A DNA stretch of 64,000 nucleotides, taken from Bacteroidetes bacterium GWF2_33_16. GTDB taxonomy: Bacteria > Bacteroidota > Bacteroidia > Bacteroidales > UBA12077. Below the pieces are notes generated by a model, which worked only from the letters and a program-made list of their open reading frames with translations, did not search any database and was not told where the DNA came from. Both the position numbers and the translations under genes were made by a program. Of the stretch, positions 28,282-36,906 are shown in pieces. The stretch covers positions 96,704 to 160,703 of the forward strand of contig MEOE01000010.1 of NCBI GenBank assembly GCA_001768565.1. The letters are read 5' to 3'. How positions within the stretch are numbered: the stretch's first letter is position 1; every line of letters starts with the position of its first letter.

Positions 28282-28974
28282 ATGTTCATTGTACTTAATA
28301 TAATCCTAATTATTGTTGCCTATCTTGTTGGTTCAATACCAACATCAGTATGGATTGGCCAATACTATTACAATATTGATGTTAGGGAACATGGCAGTGG
28401 AAATGCAGGAGCAACAAACACCTTCAGGGTATTAGGAACCAAAGCTGGAATAATTGTTTTTATTGTAGATATATTAAAAGGCTTTGGAGCTGTAAATCTT
28501 ATTCATTTTACAAGTTATTATATACCACATAGTGGAAGTTATACAAATATTCAACTTTTACTTGGTATTGCTGCAATGCTTGGCCATATCTTCCCAATTT
28601 ATGTAGGTTTTCGCGGAGGGAAAGGTGTCGCAACACTATTTGGTGTTATTTGGGCAATTAGTTTTTATCCAACACTTATTATGGCCGGTATTTTTCTTAT
28701 TACACTTATTATCACCCGATATGTCTCTCTTAGTTCAATGATATCAGGTTTTTCATTTCCTTTTTTAATCATCCTTGTATTTAAAGAAACAACTCCAACA
28801 CTTGTTATTTTTTCGCTTATTATGGCTGTTTTAATGCTTTTTACCCATCAAAAAAATATTGAACGCTTATTGCGAAAAGAAGAAAAAAAGGCCAACCTTC
28901 CTAAAATTAAAAAGGAACATCTACAGAAACTAAAAAAAATAAAACGGAGAAAGAGAAAAGTAATTGTTGCTTAA
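28282..28974 (+). CDS. plsY: Acyl-phosphate:glycerol-3-phosphate acyltransferase
   Basis: Inner-membrane enzyme making lysophosphatidic acid, the first step of phospholipid synthesis. About five membrane helices and the three conserved PlsY motifs: VGSIPTSVWIG, GSGNAGATNTFR, and GGKGVAT. At 230 aa it is longer than the usual ~200-215; the extra is a very basic C-terminal tail (KKIKRRKRKVIV), probably cytoplasmic and able to sit on anionic lipid. Convergent with the histidine kinase gene across a shared hairpin. Confidence 0.95.
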   Translation: MFIVLNIILIIVAYLVGSIPTSVWIGQYYYNIDVREHGSGNAGATNTFRVLGTKAGIIVFIVDILKGFGAVNLIHFTSYYIPHSGSYTNIQLLLGIAAMLGHIFPIYVGFRGGKGVATLFGVIWAISFYPTLIMAGIFLITLIITRYVSLSSMISGFSFPFLIILVFKETTPTLVIFSLIMAVLMLFTHQKNIERLLRKEEKKANLPKIKKEHLQKLKKIKRRKRKVIVA

Positions 28975-29010
28975 TTGATAATTTAAAAAACAACATGAGT
29001 TTATAATACA

Positions 29011-29036
29011 AAAACCAGCAAATAAGCTGGTTTTTT
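29011..29036. terminator. Bidirectional terminator between plsY and the TPR kinase
   Basis: AAAACCAGC (29011-29019) and GCTGGTTTT (29026-29034), 9-bp perfect stem, with A-run on the left and T-run on the right, so it can end transcription from both sides. Confidence 0.85.
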
Positions 29037-29045
29037 CTATAATAA

Positions 29046-31202
29046 TTATAATGGTATCGAAAATTTAAATTTGCTACCATTACCTGGTTCGCTCTCAACC
29101 CAGATTTTTCCACCATGCTTTTCCACGAATTCTTTACAAAGTATCAGACCTAATCCTGTACCTCTTTCTTTATTAGTACCAGGTGTTGTATGTGGATTTG
29201 CAAAATTCCAAAGTTTATACTTATCTTCATCACTAATTCCTATTCCGCTATCCGATATAGTTATAATTGTATATTGATCATTCTTCTCATAAAAAATCTC
29301 AACTTTACCATTTCTATTGGTAAATTTTATTGCATTTGAAATCAGATTTCTTAAAATAGTTTTTAGCATGTTTATATCCGCAAATACGCATGTAGATTCA
29401 TCTACATAGCTGAGTATTGTAATATTTTTCTGATCTGCTTGACTTTGTTTTTCTTTAAGAATATCATTACAAATTTCTTTAAAATCTAAATTTTCTGGCT
29501 TAAAGGGAATCTTGCCAGCCTGCATTTTCGACCACAAAAGTAAATCGTTTAATAAATTAATAATATTCTGTTGCGATCGGTGTATTGTTTTTATTACTTG
29601 TTCAATGGTTTCTGATTCCTGGGTTTGAAAATCTTCTAATAAAGCTTCTGATAAACCTAATGAGGAACTAAGCGGACCCAGCAAGTCATGGGCAAGAATT
29701 TGCATAAAACGGTCTTTGTCAGAATTCAGTATAGTGAGTTCTTCATTTTTATTTTCAATTTCAAGTTTTTTGGCAGCAAGAAGAAGATTTGTTTTTCGTT
29801 TTTGAATAAAACTATATAACACAAATGCTAGTAAAACAAATAGAAACACAAAACCCAAAATAAATGAGTTACGGATACTTTTTTGTCTTTTTAGATCCTC
29901 TTGATAAATAGCATCCTTTTTCTCTTGCTCCAATGCAGCCAGTTCCTTTTCTTTTTCATACTTGTACTCATATTCTAATCCAACTATTTTCTTCGTATTT
30001 TCTTCGTTAATAATACTATCGCTCAACGATTTAAAAACACCAAGATAGAAATAAGCTTCTTTATACTGACCCATTGCCGCATAACATTTATGCAACATTT
30101 CGGAGCTGGATTTTAATAACCCAATATCATTTATGCTTTGAGCTAATTCATATGCTTTTTTACAATACCGAAATGCTTCGCTTATCTTATTTTGCTTCAA
30201 ATACAATGCTCCTAATCCACTGTATATAGTTACTTCAAGTGATTTCGAACCAGTTTCAATACTTAATCCCAATCCTTTAGTATAAAAATTCAATGCTTGT
30301 GAATAATTACCCATAACGCTATTAACCTCTCCAATTGTATTGTAACAACTAGCCATCCCCCTTTTATCACCTGTTTCTTCACGAATTTCTAATGATTTTC
30401 CAAGATATTCCAATGCTTTTGAATTATCACCCTTATAATAATAAGTAACTCCCAAATTGCTGTAAGAAATAGACATTCCACGCTTATCATCTGTTTCTTC
30501 TTTAATTTGTAATGACTTTTGATAATATTCTAATGCTTTCGAAAAATCACCTTGATGCCGGTAAATAATTGCAATATTATTGTAAGAATTAGCCAATCCA
30601 GTCTTATTCCCTGTTTCTTCATCAATTCGTAATGAATTTTGATAGCTTTCCAATGCTTTGGGGTAATTGCCCTGGTGACGATATATGATTCCAATATTGT
30701 TGTAATAATTAGAAATTAGGGTTTTATCGCCCAATTCATTTGCAATTTCAAATGATTTATTGAAATACTCATGGGCTTTACTATAATCGCCCTGACTGTA
30801 ATAAATACTTCCAATATTATTATTCGCATTGGCTATTCCTTTTTTGTTTCCGGTTTCTAAATCTAATTTTATGGAGTAATTAAAATTTATAAGGGCTTGG
30901 TTATAATCCGATTTAATTCTGTAATAAACTCCTATCATTCGCTGACTTTCTGCTTCGCCATACTTGTAACCAAGGCGTTTTGAGATCGAGTCGGCCTCAT
31001 TACCATACTGTAAGGTTTTGAGAACATTTATATTGGAGTATTTTAGGGCAGTTTTATTCAATAAATTAATTCTAACAGTATCAAATGCAGTATTTTCTTT
31101 AAGCAATTCTTCCAGACTATCAATGGCCGCATTTTGACCTAACCCAATTGTTTTAATCAAAAAAAGAATTGTTACTAAGAGCATACATTTTAACATATAC
31201 AT
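29046..31202 (-). CDS. TPR-containing sensor histidine kinase
   Basis: Membrane sensor of 718 aa. Signal peptide, periplasmic TPR array (about 60-380, six or more closely similar units such as NNIGIIYRHQGNYPKALESYQNSL), one membrane helix near 450-470, coiled coil, then HisKA with phospho-acceptor His505 (ILAHDLLGPL) and a HATPase domain: N-box SNAIKFTNRNG, SDSGIGIS, GTGLGLILCKEF. All catalytic motifs are intact. No response regulator lies nearby, so it is an orphan kinase. The architecture parallels the SpoIIE sensor at 1952-4207 with a different output. Start at ATG 31202; the ATG at 31196 is equally possible. Confidence 0.93.
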   Translation of the reverse strand: MYMLKCMLLVTILFLIKTIGLGQNAAIDSLEELLKENTAFDTVRINLLNKTALKYSNINVLKTLQYGNEADSISKRLGYKYGEAESQRMIGVYYRIKSDYNQALINFNYSIKLDLETGNKKGIANANNNIGSIYYSQGDYSKAHEYFNKSFEIANELGDKTLISNYYNNIGIIYRHQGNYPKALESYQNSLRIDEETGNKTGLANSYNNIAIIYRHQGDFSKALEYYQKSLQIKEETDDKRGMSISYSNLGVTYYYKGDNSKALEYLGKSLEIREETGDKRGMASCYNTIGEVNSVMGNYSQALNFYTKGLGLSIETGSKSLEVTIYSGLGALYLKQNKISEAFRYCKKAYELAQSINDIGLLKSSSEMLHKCYAAMGQYKEAYFYLGVFKSLSDSIINEENTKKIVGLEYEYKYEKEKELAALEQEKKDAIYQEDLKRQKSIRNSFILGFVFLFVLLAFVLYSFIQKRKTNLLLAAKKLEIENKNEELTILNSDKDRFMQILAHDLLGPLSSSLGLSEALLEDFQTQESETIEQVIKTIHRSQQNIINLLNDLLLWSKMQAGKIPFKPENLDFKEICNDILKEKQSQADQKNITILSYVDESTCVFADINMLKTILRNLISNAIKFTNRNGKVEIFYEKNDQYTIITISDSGIGISDEDKYKLWNFANPHTTPGTNKERGTGLGLILCKEFVEKHGGKIWVESEPGNGSKFKFSIPL

Positions 31203-31442
31203 GCATTTTGGATGAATTGTATTCAGGTTTTAATTCTAGTAAATTAAATTTTAAATCCCCTTTGTTATGCTAAAGGTAGTAAAAAAAGCAGAATAATATA
31301 GCACAGTATCACTGTAATTTAAGTTTTAACTGTAGGCAGGTTTTATTGCTTATTAATTTTTCTTTTAATAAAATATTTTCTATTTTGTATTCTCTTTTTA
31401 AGTATGATATTTATTAAGTAAATTAATTAAATAACAAGCATT
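31203..31442. other. Divergent intergenic region, 240 bp
   Basis: Lies between the divergent histidine kinase and the 125-aa exported protein. Highly AT-rich. I see no exact TAnnTTTG element, no strong hairpin and no RNA gene; promoters in both directions are expected here. Confidence 0.35.
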
Positions 31443-31820
31443 ATGAAAATAGTAAAGTCATTTTTGGTACTTGGTTTAATTTTATTAACAACCGATATTT
31501 TTGGACAAGAATTGCCAACCTCTTATCAACCTATGTTAAACCAAATTGTCATAAATTTTAAGACAATTACTAGCGGAAACACAATTAAGCAAGGTAAAAA
31601 TACCTTAAGTGTAATTAACGAGAATAAAATTGCACTTCGTATTGAGCATCAAAAAAAGGTAAAAAACCTGACTTTTATTACTAAGCTTGATGAAGAAAAC
31701 AAATTGTATTGGGTTCCGGCAAATCCACTTACAATTGACATGGTAAATAAGCATGAAGAAACTCTCACAGAAATATTTGAGTCAATGCTTGAATTATCGG
31801 AAAAAAAATCCAAAGAATAA
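31443..31820 (+). CDS. Small exported protein of unknown function, 125 aa
   Basis: Signal peptide (MKIVKSFLVLGLILLTTDIFGQ) followed by about 100 residues rich in lysine and hydrophobic alternation (VINFKTITSGNTIKQGKNTLSVINENKIALRIEHQKKVK), probably a small beta-rich periplasmic protein. No family recognised, no cysteines in the mature part. Stands alone between the kinase and cdaA; a heptamer tract lies in its downstream region instead of a normal terminator. Confidence 0.7.
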   Translation: MKIVKSFLVLGLILLTTDIFGQELPTSYQPMLNQIVINFKTITSGNTIKQGKNTLSVINENKIALRIEHQKKVKNLTFITKLDEENKLYWVPANPLTIDMVNKHEETLTEIFESMLELSEKKSKE

Positions 31821-31898
31821 TCAGTTTTATTGGCCATAGTAATTTAGCAAAAGGGGCTCTTCTAAGTAGTGAATTTTTTTACCAGCCATTATAATTGT

Positions 31899-31922
31899 AC
31901 AATAGAGAAATTCTCTAATTGT
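31899..31922. repeat. Inverted repeat after the 125-aa gene
   Basis: ACAATAGAGAA (31899-31909), one base, TTCTCTAATTGT (31911-31922): a stem of 11 bp with one bulged base and a loop too tight to fold fully. It is followed by A-rich, not T-rich, sequence on the plus strand, so it is not a classical terminator for that gene; a protein-binding palindrome is an alternative. Confidence 0.45.
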
Positions 31923-31939
31923 AAAAGCAGGATTATAAT

Positions 31940-31981
31940 AAGATTTAAGATTTAGGGTTCATGTTAAAAGATAGAAGCTTT
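31940..31981. repeat. Degenerate 7-bp tandem repeat tract D
   Basis: Six units in unbroken register on the plus strand: AAGATTT, AAGATTT, AGGGTTC, ATGTTAA, AAGATAG, AAGCTTT. Here the AAG strand is the plus strand, the sense strand of the upstream 125-aa gene. Two units are identical, the others keep only part of the pattern. Lies between convergent genes (31443-31820 and cdaA). Confidence 0.5.
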
Positions 31982-32029
31982 TATTCAAAATAATTGAAGT
32001 TACCTTTGTAATAAGAAACTACTCAACCC

Positions 32030-32821
32030 CTATTTGCTTGTTGCTTTAAACTCATCTTCGAGTAGCTGCTGTAGGTGATTAGGACTTATATTGTATTGTA
32101 TATCGCCATGCTGCACAAAAGAGATGGATCCAGTTTCCTCCGACACAATTACAACCGATGCATCTGTTTTTTCTGAAATGCCTAGGGCTGCCCTATGTCG
32201 CATTCCATAATGTGGTGGTAAATCAAATCGGTCGGTTGATGGCAGCACACATCGTGCAGCAGCAATTTTATCTTTCTTGATTATTATTGCTCCATCGTGC
32301 ATTGGACTATTTTTAAAGAATAAACTTTGAATTAATCGACTTGATGTTTCTGCATTTATAATATCGCCTGTTTTAATTATACTAAACAAGTCGGATTCGT
32401 TAGGAATTACAATAAGTGCACCCATCTTTTGTTCAGACATATGGGTACAAGCATTAATTATTGCATCAATATTTATGCTTTTAACCTCTTCTTCCCCAAA
32501 TGAGAATAGTTTTTCAATAGAAAATCTTTTTTTCTTTACATAACGGCTACCAAGCATTAGCAAAAACCTACGTATTTCCTGCTGAAAAACAATAATAAGC
32601 GCAATAACACCAACACCGATAATCTGTCCTAAAATACTTCCGAGTAGTTGCATATTAAGTGCTCTAACAACTAGCCAGAGTAAATAAACCGAAAAAATAC
32701 CTATAAAAATATTAATGGCAGTAGTTCCTTTTATAAGGTTATACATTTGGTATAATAAAAATGCTACCAACAAAATATCTACAATATCTAAAATTCGTAT
32801 AGTAATAAAGGCAATCATCAT
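32030..32821 (-). CDS. cdaA: Diadenylate cyclase CdaA
   Basis: Makes the second messenger c-di-AMP from two ATP; about 263 aa. N-terminal three membrane helices (about 1-75), then the DisA_N/DAC domain with the catalytic motifs MHDGAIII and GMRHRAALGISE. I chose the ATG at 32821 (MMIAFITIRILDIVDILLV); an in-frame TTG at 32833 exists. Downstream of folP with a 38-bp gap, a gene pair widely kept in Bacteroidota. No CdaR/GlmM partner genes follow as they do in Firmicutes. Confidence 0.93.
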   Translation of the reverse strand: MMIAFITIRILDIVDILLVAFLLYQMYNLIKGTTAINIFIGIFSVYLLWLVVRALNMQLLGSILGQIIGVGVIALIIVFQQEIRRFLLMLGSRYVKKKRFSIEKLFSFGEEEVKSINIDAIINACTHMSEQKMGALIVIPNESDLFSIIKTGDIINAETSSRLIQSLFFKNSPMHDGAIIIKKDKIAAARCVLPSTDRFDLPPHYGMRHRAALGISEKTDASVVIVSEETGSISFVQHGDIQYNISPNHLQQLLEDEFKATSK

Positions 32822-32859
32822 AAAATATATCAATTAAAACAAATGTAATAAAATATTAA

Positions 32860-33744
32860 TTATTCGTGCCAATTCTCAACGATTGCTGTCGATAATTTCT
32901 GAAACAAGGTAATTGCTTCCTTAGCTTCGCGAACATCGTGTACTCTTAATATATTAGCACCTCTATGCAAGGCAATGGTATTTAAAACCGTTGTAGCATT
33001 GAGCGCCTCCTCAGGTGTTGTATTCAAAAATTTATATATCATTGATTTTCTCGACAAACCAACTAAAATAGGTAATTCTAAAATCATGAAATCAGCCAAA
33101 TAATTAATAAGCTGGTAATTATGATCTATCGTTTTGCCAAAACCAAAACCGGGATCAATAATTATATCGTTTATTCCCAAGAGTTTTGATTTATTAACTT
33201 TTTCGGAGAAATACTTGATAACCTCCTGTACAACATTCTTATATTGAGGATTTTGTTGCATGTTTTTTGGTGTTCCCTGCATATGCATCATAATATATGG
33301 CACATTCAGACTGGCAATGGTTTCCAGCATCTTACTATCCATATCGCCTGCCGAAATATCGTTTATAATATCAACCAAATAATCATTAACAACTATTCGT
33401 GCAACCTCCGATCGAAAAGTATCGACCGAAACCAATAAATCAGGAAAAAGTAATTTAACTTGATTAAGAACAGGTACTAACCTTTTTAGTTCTTCACTCT
33501 CAGAAACTTCAGCAGCACCTGGTCTTGTTGAGCATGCTCCGATATCAAGCATATCGCAACCTTCTGCTACCATTTTACTTACTTTTTCGAAAATCAATTC
33601 TGGAGTACTATATTTTCCACCATCATAAAACGAATCGGGTGTCAGGTTTAAAATACCCATTACTTTAGGTTCCGACAAATCAATAATCTCTCCCCTGCAT
33701 TTTATGGTTAATTTTCTAGAAAAAAATGTATTTTTAGGTTCCAT
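32860..33744 (-). CDS. folP: Dihydropteroate synthase
   Basis: Folate biosynthesis: condenses pterin pyrophosphate with p-aminobenzoate; target of sulfonamides. 294 aa. Signatures VMGILNLTPDSFYDGGKY and GCDMLDIGACSTRPGA for pterin and PABA sites, DIINDISAGD, and IIDPGFGFGKT. Starts at ATG 33744, before the MEPKNTFF leader typical for the phylum. First gene of an operon with cdaA. Divergent from tmk across a 100-bp region with a -7 element. Confidence 0.96.
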   Translation of the reverse strand: MEPKNTFFSRKLTIKCRGEIIDLSEPKVMGILNLTPDSFYDGGKYSTPELIFEKVSKMVAEGCDMLDIGACSTRPGAAEVSESEELKRLVPVLNQVKLLFPDLLVSVDTFRSEVARIVVNDYLVDIINDISAGDMDSKMLETIASLNVPYIMMHMQGTPKNMQQNPQYKNVVQEVIKYFSEKVNKSKLLGINDIIIDPGFGFGKTIDHNYQLINYLADFMILELPILVGLSRKSMIYKFLNTTPEEALNATTVLNTIALHRGANILRVHDVREAKEAITLFQKLSTAIVENWHE

Positions 33745-33771
33745 TTTATACTTTTACCTTCAATTTTAATA

Positions 33772-33779
33772 CAAATGTA
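33772..33779 (-). promoter_or_regulatory. Candidate -7 element for folP-cdaA
   Basis: TACATTTG on the minus strand is an exact TAnnTTTG match 28 bp before the folP ATG. I find no clear -33 TTG at the right spacing. Confidence 0.4.
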
Positions 33780-33844
33780 ATAAAATTGAACTAAGTAATG
33801 TTTATTTTCGTGGCTCTGATAATGTATTTTAACTGACAATAAAA

Positions 33845-34531
33845 ATGAAATTTATAGTAATCGAAGGATTGGATGGTTCAGGAAAATCAACTCAGCTTAA
33901 GAAGCTAAAGGCTTACCTAGCGGAAAACAAGATCCTTTTTCAGTATTTGCATTTTCCACGAACCGATTCACGAATTTATGGCGAGTTAGTTGCAAAATTT
34001 CTGCGTGGTGAACTGGGCGATATTAATACTGTTAATCCATATCTTATTGCTCTTATTTATGCTGGCGACAGAAATGATGCTAAAACAATAATTAATAATT
34101 GGTTAAAGGATGATTACCTTGTACTTGTCGATCGGTATGTATATTCAAATATTGCATTTCAATGTGCCAAGTTAAATAACCAAACAGAAAGAAAAAAACT
34201 AAGTGATTGGATTAAAGATCTGGAATATAGCTATTACCAGATACCAAAACCAGTTTTGAATATTTTCCTAAATGTACCCTTTGAATTTACTATGCAAAAT
34301 CTTACCAATCAGAGAGGTGGTTCCGATCGTGATTATTTGAATGGTAAAGAAGATATTCATGAAAAAGATTTTGATTTTCAACGACGTGTGCAGGATGTAT
34401 ACTTACATGAAGCTCAGAAAGATAGCTCATTAAAAATTATTCATTGTATTGACGAAAAAGGCAACATGCCATCTTCTGAAATCGTTTTTGATAAGATAAT
34501 TGATTTGCTTAGATCAGAAAAAATAGTATAA
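33845..34531 (+). CDS. tmk: Thymidylate kinase
   Basis: Phosphorylates dTMP to dTDP for DNA synthesis; 228 aa. P-loop GLDGSGKSTQLKKL at about residues 7-20, DR(Y) motif as LVDRYVYSNIAFQ, and a lid with QRGGSDRDYLNGKEDIHE that is more thymidylate-kinase-like than nucleoside-kinase-like, though longer than in E. coli. First gene of a long plus-strand run ending at 43814; 18 bp separate it from the next gene. Confidence 0.9.
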   Translation: MKFIVIEGLDGSGKSTQLKKLKAYLAENKILFQYLHFPRTDSRIYGELVAKFLRGELGDINTVNPYLIALIYAGDRNDAKTIINNWLKDDYLVLVDRYVYSNIAFQCAKLNNQTERKKLSDWIKDLEYSYYQIPKPVLNIFLNVPFEFTMQNLTNQRGGSDRDYLNGKEDIHEKDFDFQRRVQDVYLHEAQKDSSLKIIHCIDEKGNMPSSEIVFDKIIDLLRSEKIV

Positions 34532-34549
34532 ATTTTTAATTGTTTGTTT

Positions 34550-35719
34550 ATGAAAATTATTAATGCTATTAGCCGTGTTCTTGTAGGTATCGTTTTTGTA
34601 TTTTCAGGATTTGTGAAGGCTATCGATCCGCTTGGATCTACATATAAATTTATCGATTATTTTAACGCTTTCGAATTATCTTTTCTTGAATCGCTGGCTT
34701 TTCCTTTGGCCATTTTGCTTAGTACACTCGAATTTGTTATAGGTATTTCGTTAATTTTCTCTACGAAAAAACAGATTACTGCATGGGCTGTATTTATTTT
34801 TATGTCGTTTTTTACAGTACTTACGCTAATTCTAGCCATTTTTAATCCGGTATCCGATTGCGGCTGTTTTGGTGATGCAATTATTATGACCAACTGGCAA
34901 ACATTTTGGAAAAACATTTTTATAATGTTTTTTACTCTTATTATATTTATAAATAGAAATCGTTTTTTAACAAAATGGACCGAAATAAAACAATGGACGA
35001 TCATCTCCATCTCATTTATTTTAATTTTGTCGCTTTCCATTTTATCATACCAGCACTTACCATTAATTGACTTTTTACCCTATTCAACTGGAACATACAT
35101 TCCCGAGAAAATGGTTATTCCCGAAGGTGCTCCAATAGCGGAATATGAAACAACACTCGTTTATACAAAAAATGGAGAATCTATTGAAGTAACGATTGAT
35201 AATATACCCGACTCCACATGGCAATGGGTAGAATCCAAACATACTTTGGTTAAAAAAGGATACCAACCACCTATTCACGATTTTGTTATACAATCGATGG
35301 ATGGCGAAGATTATACAGACTTGATATTAACTGATAGCAAATTTACCTTCTTGCTTATAGCTCATGATCTAAAAAAAACAAGTAATAAAAATATTGAAAA
35401 AATTAATCAGCTTGCTGAATTTTGTAAGCAATCAGGTAATTGCAATTTTATTTGTTTAACTTCATCACTACAAACCGACATTGACGAATTTGTACAAAAG
35501 AACAATGCCAAATATCCATTTTTTAATACAGATGAAATTACTCTGAAAACAATGATTCGGGCTAACCCAGGCATCATGTTACTGCGACGTGGCTGGATAA
35601 TTAAAAAGTGGAATTCAAACGATCTGCCTGATATTGATTTTATCCGAGAAAATTTCATAAACAATCCTAAATACAAGCAAAAAGTGGATGAAACGAATAA
35701 AGATGAGTTTAATGTATAG
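34550..35719 (+). CDS. DoxX/MauE-like membrane protein (BT_3928 type) with thioredoxin-like tail
   Basis: About 389 aa. N-terminal four-helix DoxX/MauE membrane domain (about 1-145: RVLVGIVFVFSGFVKAIDPLGSTYKF) with the redox-type motif SDCGCFGDAI between helices 3 and 4, a fifth helix near 150-170, and a periplasmic C-terminal half that looks thioredoxin-like (LTDSKFTFLLIAHDLKKTS, PFFNTDEITLKTMIRANPGIMLLRRG) but lacks a CxxC pair. Bacteroidota homologues sit near tpiA, as here. Likely handles membrane redox equivalents; substrate unknown. I chose the ATG at 34550; a TTG two codons earlier is also in frame. Confidence 0.85.
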   Translation: MKIINAISRVLVGIVFVFSGFVKAIDPLGSTYKFIDYFNAFELSFLESLAFPLAILLSTLEFVIGISLIFSTKKQITAWAVFIFMSFFTVLTLILAIFNPVSDCGCFGDAIIMTNWQTFWKNIFIMFFTLIIFINRNRFLTKWTEIKQWTIISISFILILSLSILSYQHLPLIDFLPYSTGTYIPEKMVIPEGAPIAEYETTLVYTKNGESIEVTIDNIPDSTWQWVESKHTLVKKGYQPPIHDFVIQSMDGEDYTDLILTDSKFTFLLIAHDLKKTSNKNIEKINQLAEFCKQSGNCNFICLTSSLQTDIDEFVQKNNAKYPFFNTDEITLKTMIRANPGIMLLRRGWIIKKWNSNDLPDIDFIRENFINNPKYKQKVDETNKDEFNV

Positions 35720-35737
35720 GTTTTAATACTTACATAA

Positions 35738-36820
35738 TTGATTAAATTTCTGATAAAAAGGTTCTTTTATGCATTACTCATAATATGGGGTGTTATTACA
35801 GTTGTATTCTTTTTGTTTAATATACTTCCGGGTGATCCGGCAAAAATGATGCTTGGACAAAGGGCCGATCTGTTTTCTGTTGAAGCTATAAATAAAGAAC
35901 TCGGCCTTGATCGTTCCAAAACAATGCAATACATTAAATATGTAAATGATATATCCCCTATTTCGGTTTTTAACACGAATAATCCCGAAAATTATTTTTA
36001 CTTCGATACCACAAAGTACAACTCATTTAGTAAGCTTTTTAAGATTGGTAAAAACACAGCATTTGTTCTTAAGTATCCTTACCTTCGACGATCATACCAG
36101 AGTAAAAAGCAGGTTTCCGAAATTATTAGAGAAACATTGCCAAATACATTTATTCTGGCACTTGTTTCAATTGTATTTGCTACTCTTTTGGGAATTTTCA
36201 TGGGAATAATGGCGGCTATAAAAAAGGATGGTTTGTACGACCGGCTTTCGCTATTCTTTTCGGCATTTGGCATGTCGTTGCCCTCGTTTTTCGCAGCTAT
36301 ATTGGTCGGATGGATATTTGCTTTTATTCTAGGTGATTTAACCGGGCTCAACCTAACAGGAAATTTATACGAAATCGATGATATGGGAGGAGGGCAATAC
36401 CTACAGCTTAAAAATTTAATTTTACCTGCATTTACTCTTGGAATAAGACCTCTGGCAATTGTTATCCAGCTTTCGCGTAACTCTATGCTCGAAGTACTTT
36501 CACAAGATTATATTCGCACAGCTAGAGCAAAAGGACTTAAATTTTCTAGAATAATTTGGAATCATGCTCTTAAAAATTCGCTTAATCCTGTTATAACAGC
36601 TGTCTCAGGATGGTTTGCTTCGCTTATGACAGGTGTAGTTTTTGTAGAATATATTTTCGGGTGGAAAGGACTCGGATTTATTATTGTCGATTCACTTAAT
36701 AAATTTGATTTACCAGTAGTAGTAGGTTGCGTTTTAACAATATCTATCATTTTTATTCTGATTAATACTTTTGTAGATATTCTTTATGCCATTCTCGACC
36801 CTCGTATTCGATTATCCTAA
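35738..36820 (+). CDS. Orphan ABC transporter permease, DppB/OppB type
   Basis: Inner-membrane permease of a peptide/nickel-type ABC importer, 360 aa, about six helices. N-terminal helix then ILPGDPAKMMLGQRA; the EAA loop that docks the ATPase is SQDYIRTARAKGLKFSRIIWNHALKNSLNPV. An insert of roughly 70 residues (FNTNNPENYFYFDTTKYNSFSKLF...) after helix 1 makes the periplasmic loop larger than in E. coli DppB. The start is TTG at 35738; no in-frame ATG precedes the first membrane helix. No second permease, ATPase or binding protein is in the window, so partners must be encoded elsewhere. Confidence 0.9.
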   Translation: MIKFLIKRFFYALLIIWGVITVVFFLFNILPGDPAKMMLGQRADLFSVEAINKELGLDRSKTMQYIKYVNDISPISVFNTNNPENYFYFDTTKYNSFSKLFKIGKNTAFVLKYPYLRRSYQSKKQVSEIIRETLPNTFILALVSIVFATLLGIFMGIMAAIKKDGLYDRLSLFFSAFGMSLPSFFAAILVGWIFAFILGDLTGLNLTGNLYEIDDMGGGQYLQLKNLILPAFTLGIRPLAIVIQLSRNSMLEVLSQDYIRTARAKGLKFSRIIWNHALKNSLNPVITAVSGWFASLMTGVVFVEYIFGWKGLGFIIVDSLNKFDLPVVVGCVLTISIIFILINTFVDILYAILDPRIRLS

Positions 36821-36823
36821 AAC

Positions 36824-36856
36824 AATTGCTTGATTTTTTAAATTTATAAAGCAATT
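36824..36856 (+). terminator. Weak hairpin after the permease gene
   Basis: AATTGCTT (36824-36831) and AAGCAATT (36849-36856) can pair; the loop carries a T-run (GATTTTTT). Loop is long and no T-run follows the stem, so termination is uncertain. Confidence 0.3.
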
Positions 36857-36871
36857 CACGGCATAATTTCT

Positions 36872-36879
36872 TATTTTTG
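36872..36879 (+). promoter_or_regulatory. Candidate -7 element for tpiA-prmA
   Basis: TATTTTTG is an exact TAnnTTTG match 27 bp before the tpiA ATG; no clear -33 TTG at standard spacing. Confidence 0.4.
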
Positions 36880-36906
36880 GTTATACAATCCCAAAAATCA
36901 TATACC

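Noticed and set aside
31203..31442. A small RNA or riboswitch upstream of the 125-aa gene
   Set aside because: No stable stem, conserved box or terminator could be drawn by eye; left as an AT-rich promoter region.
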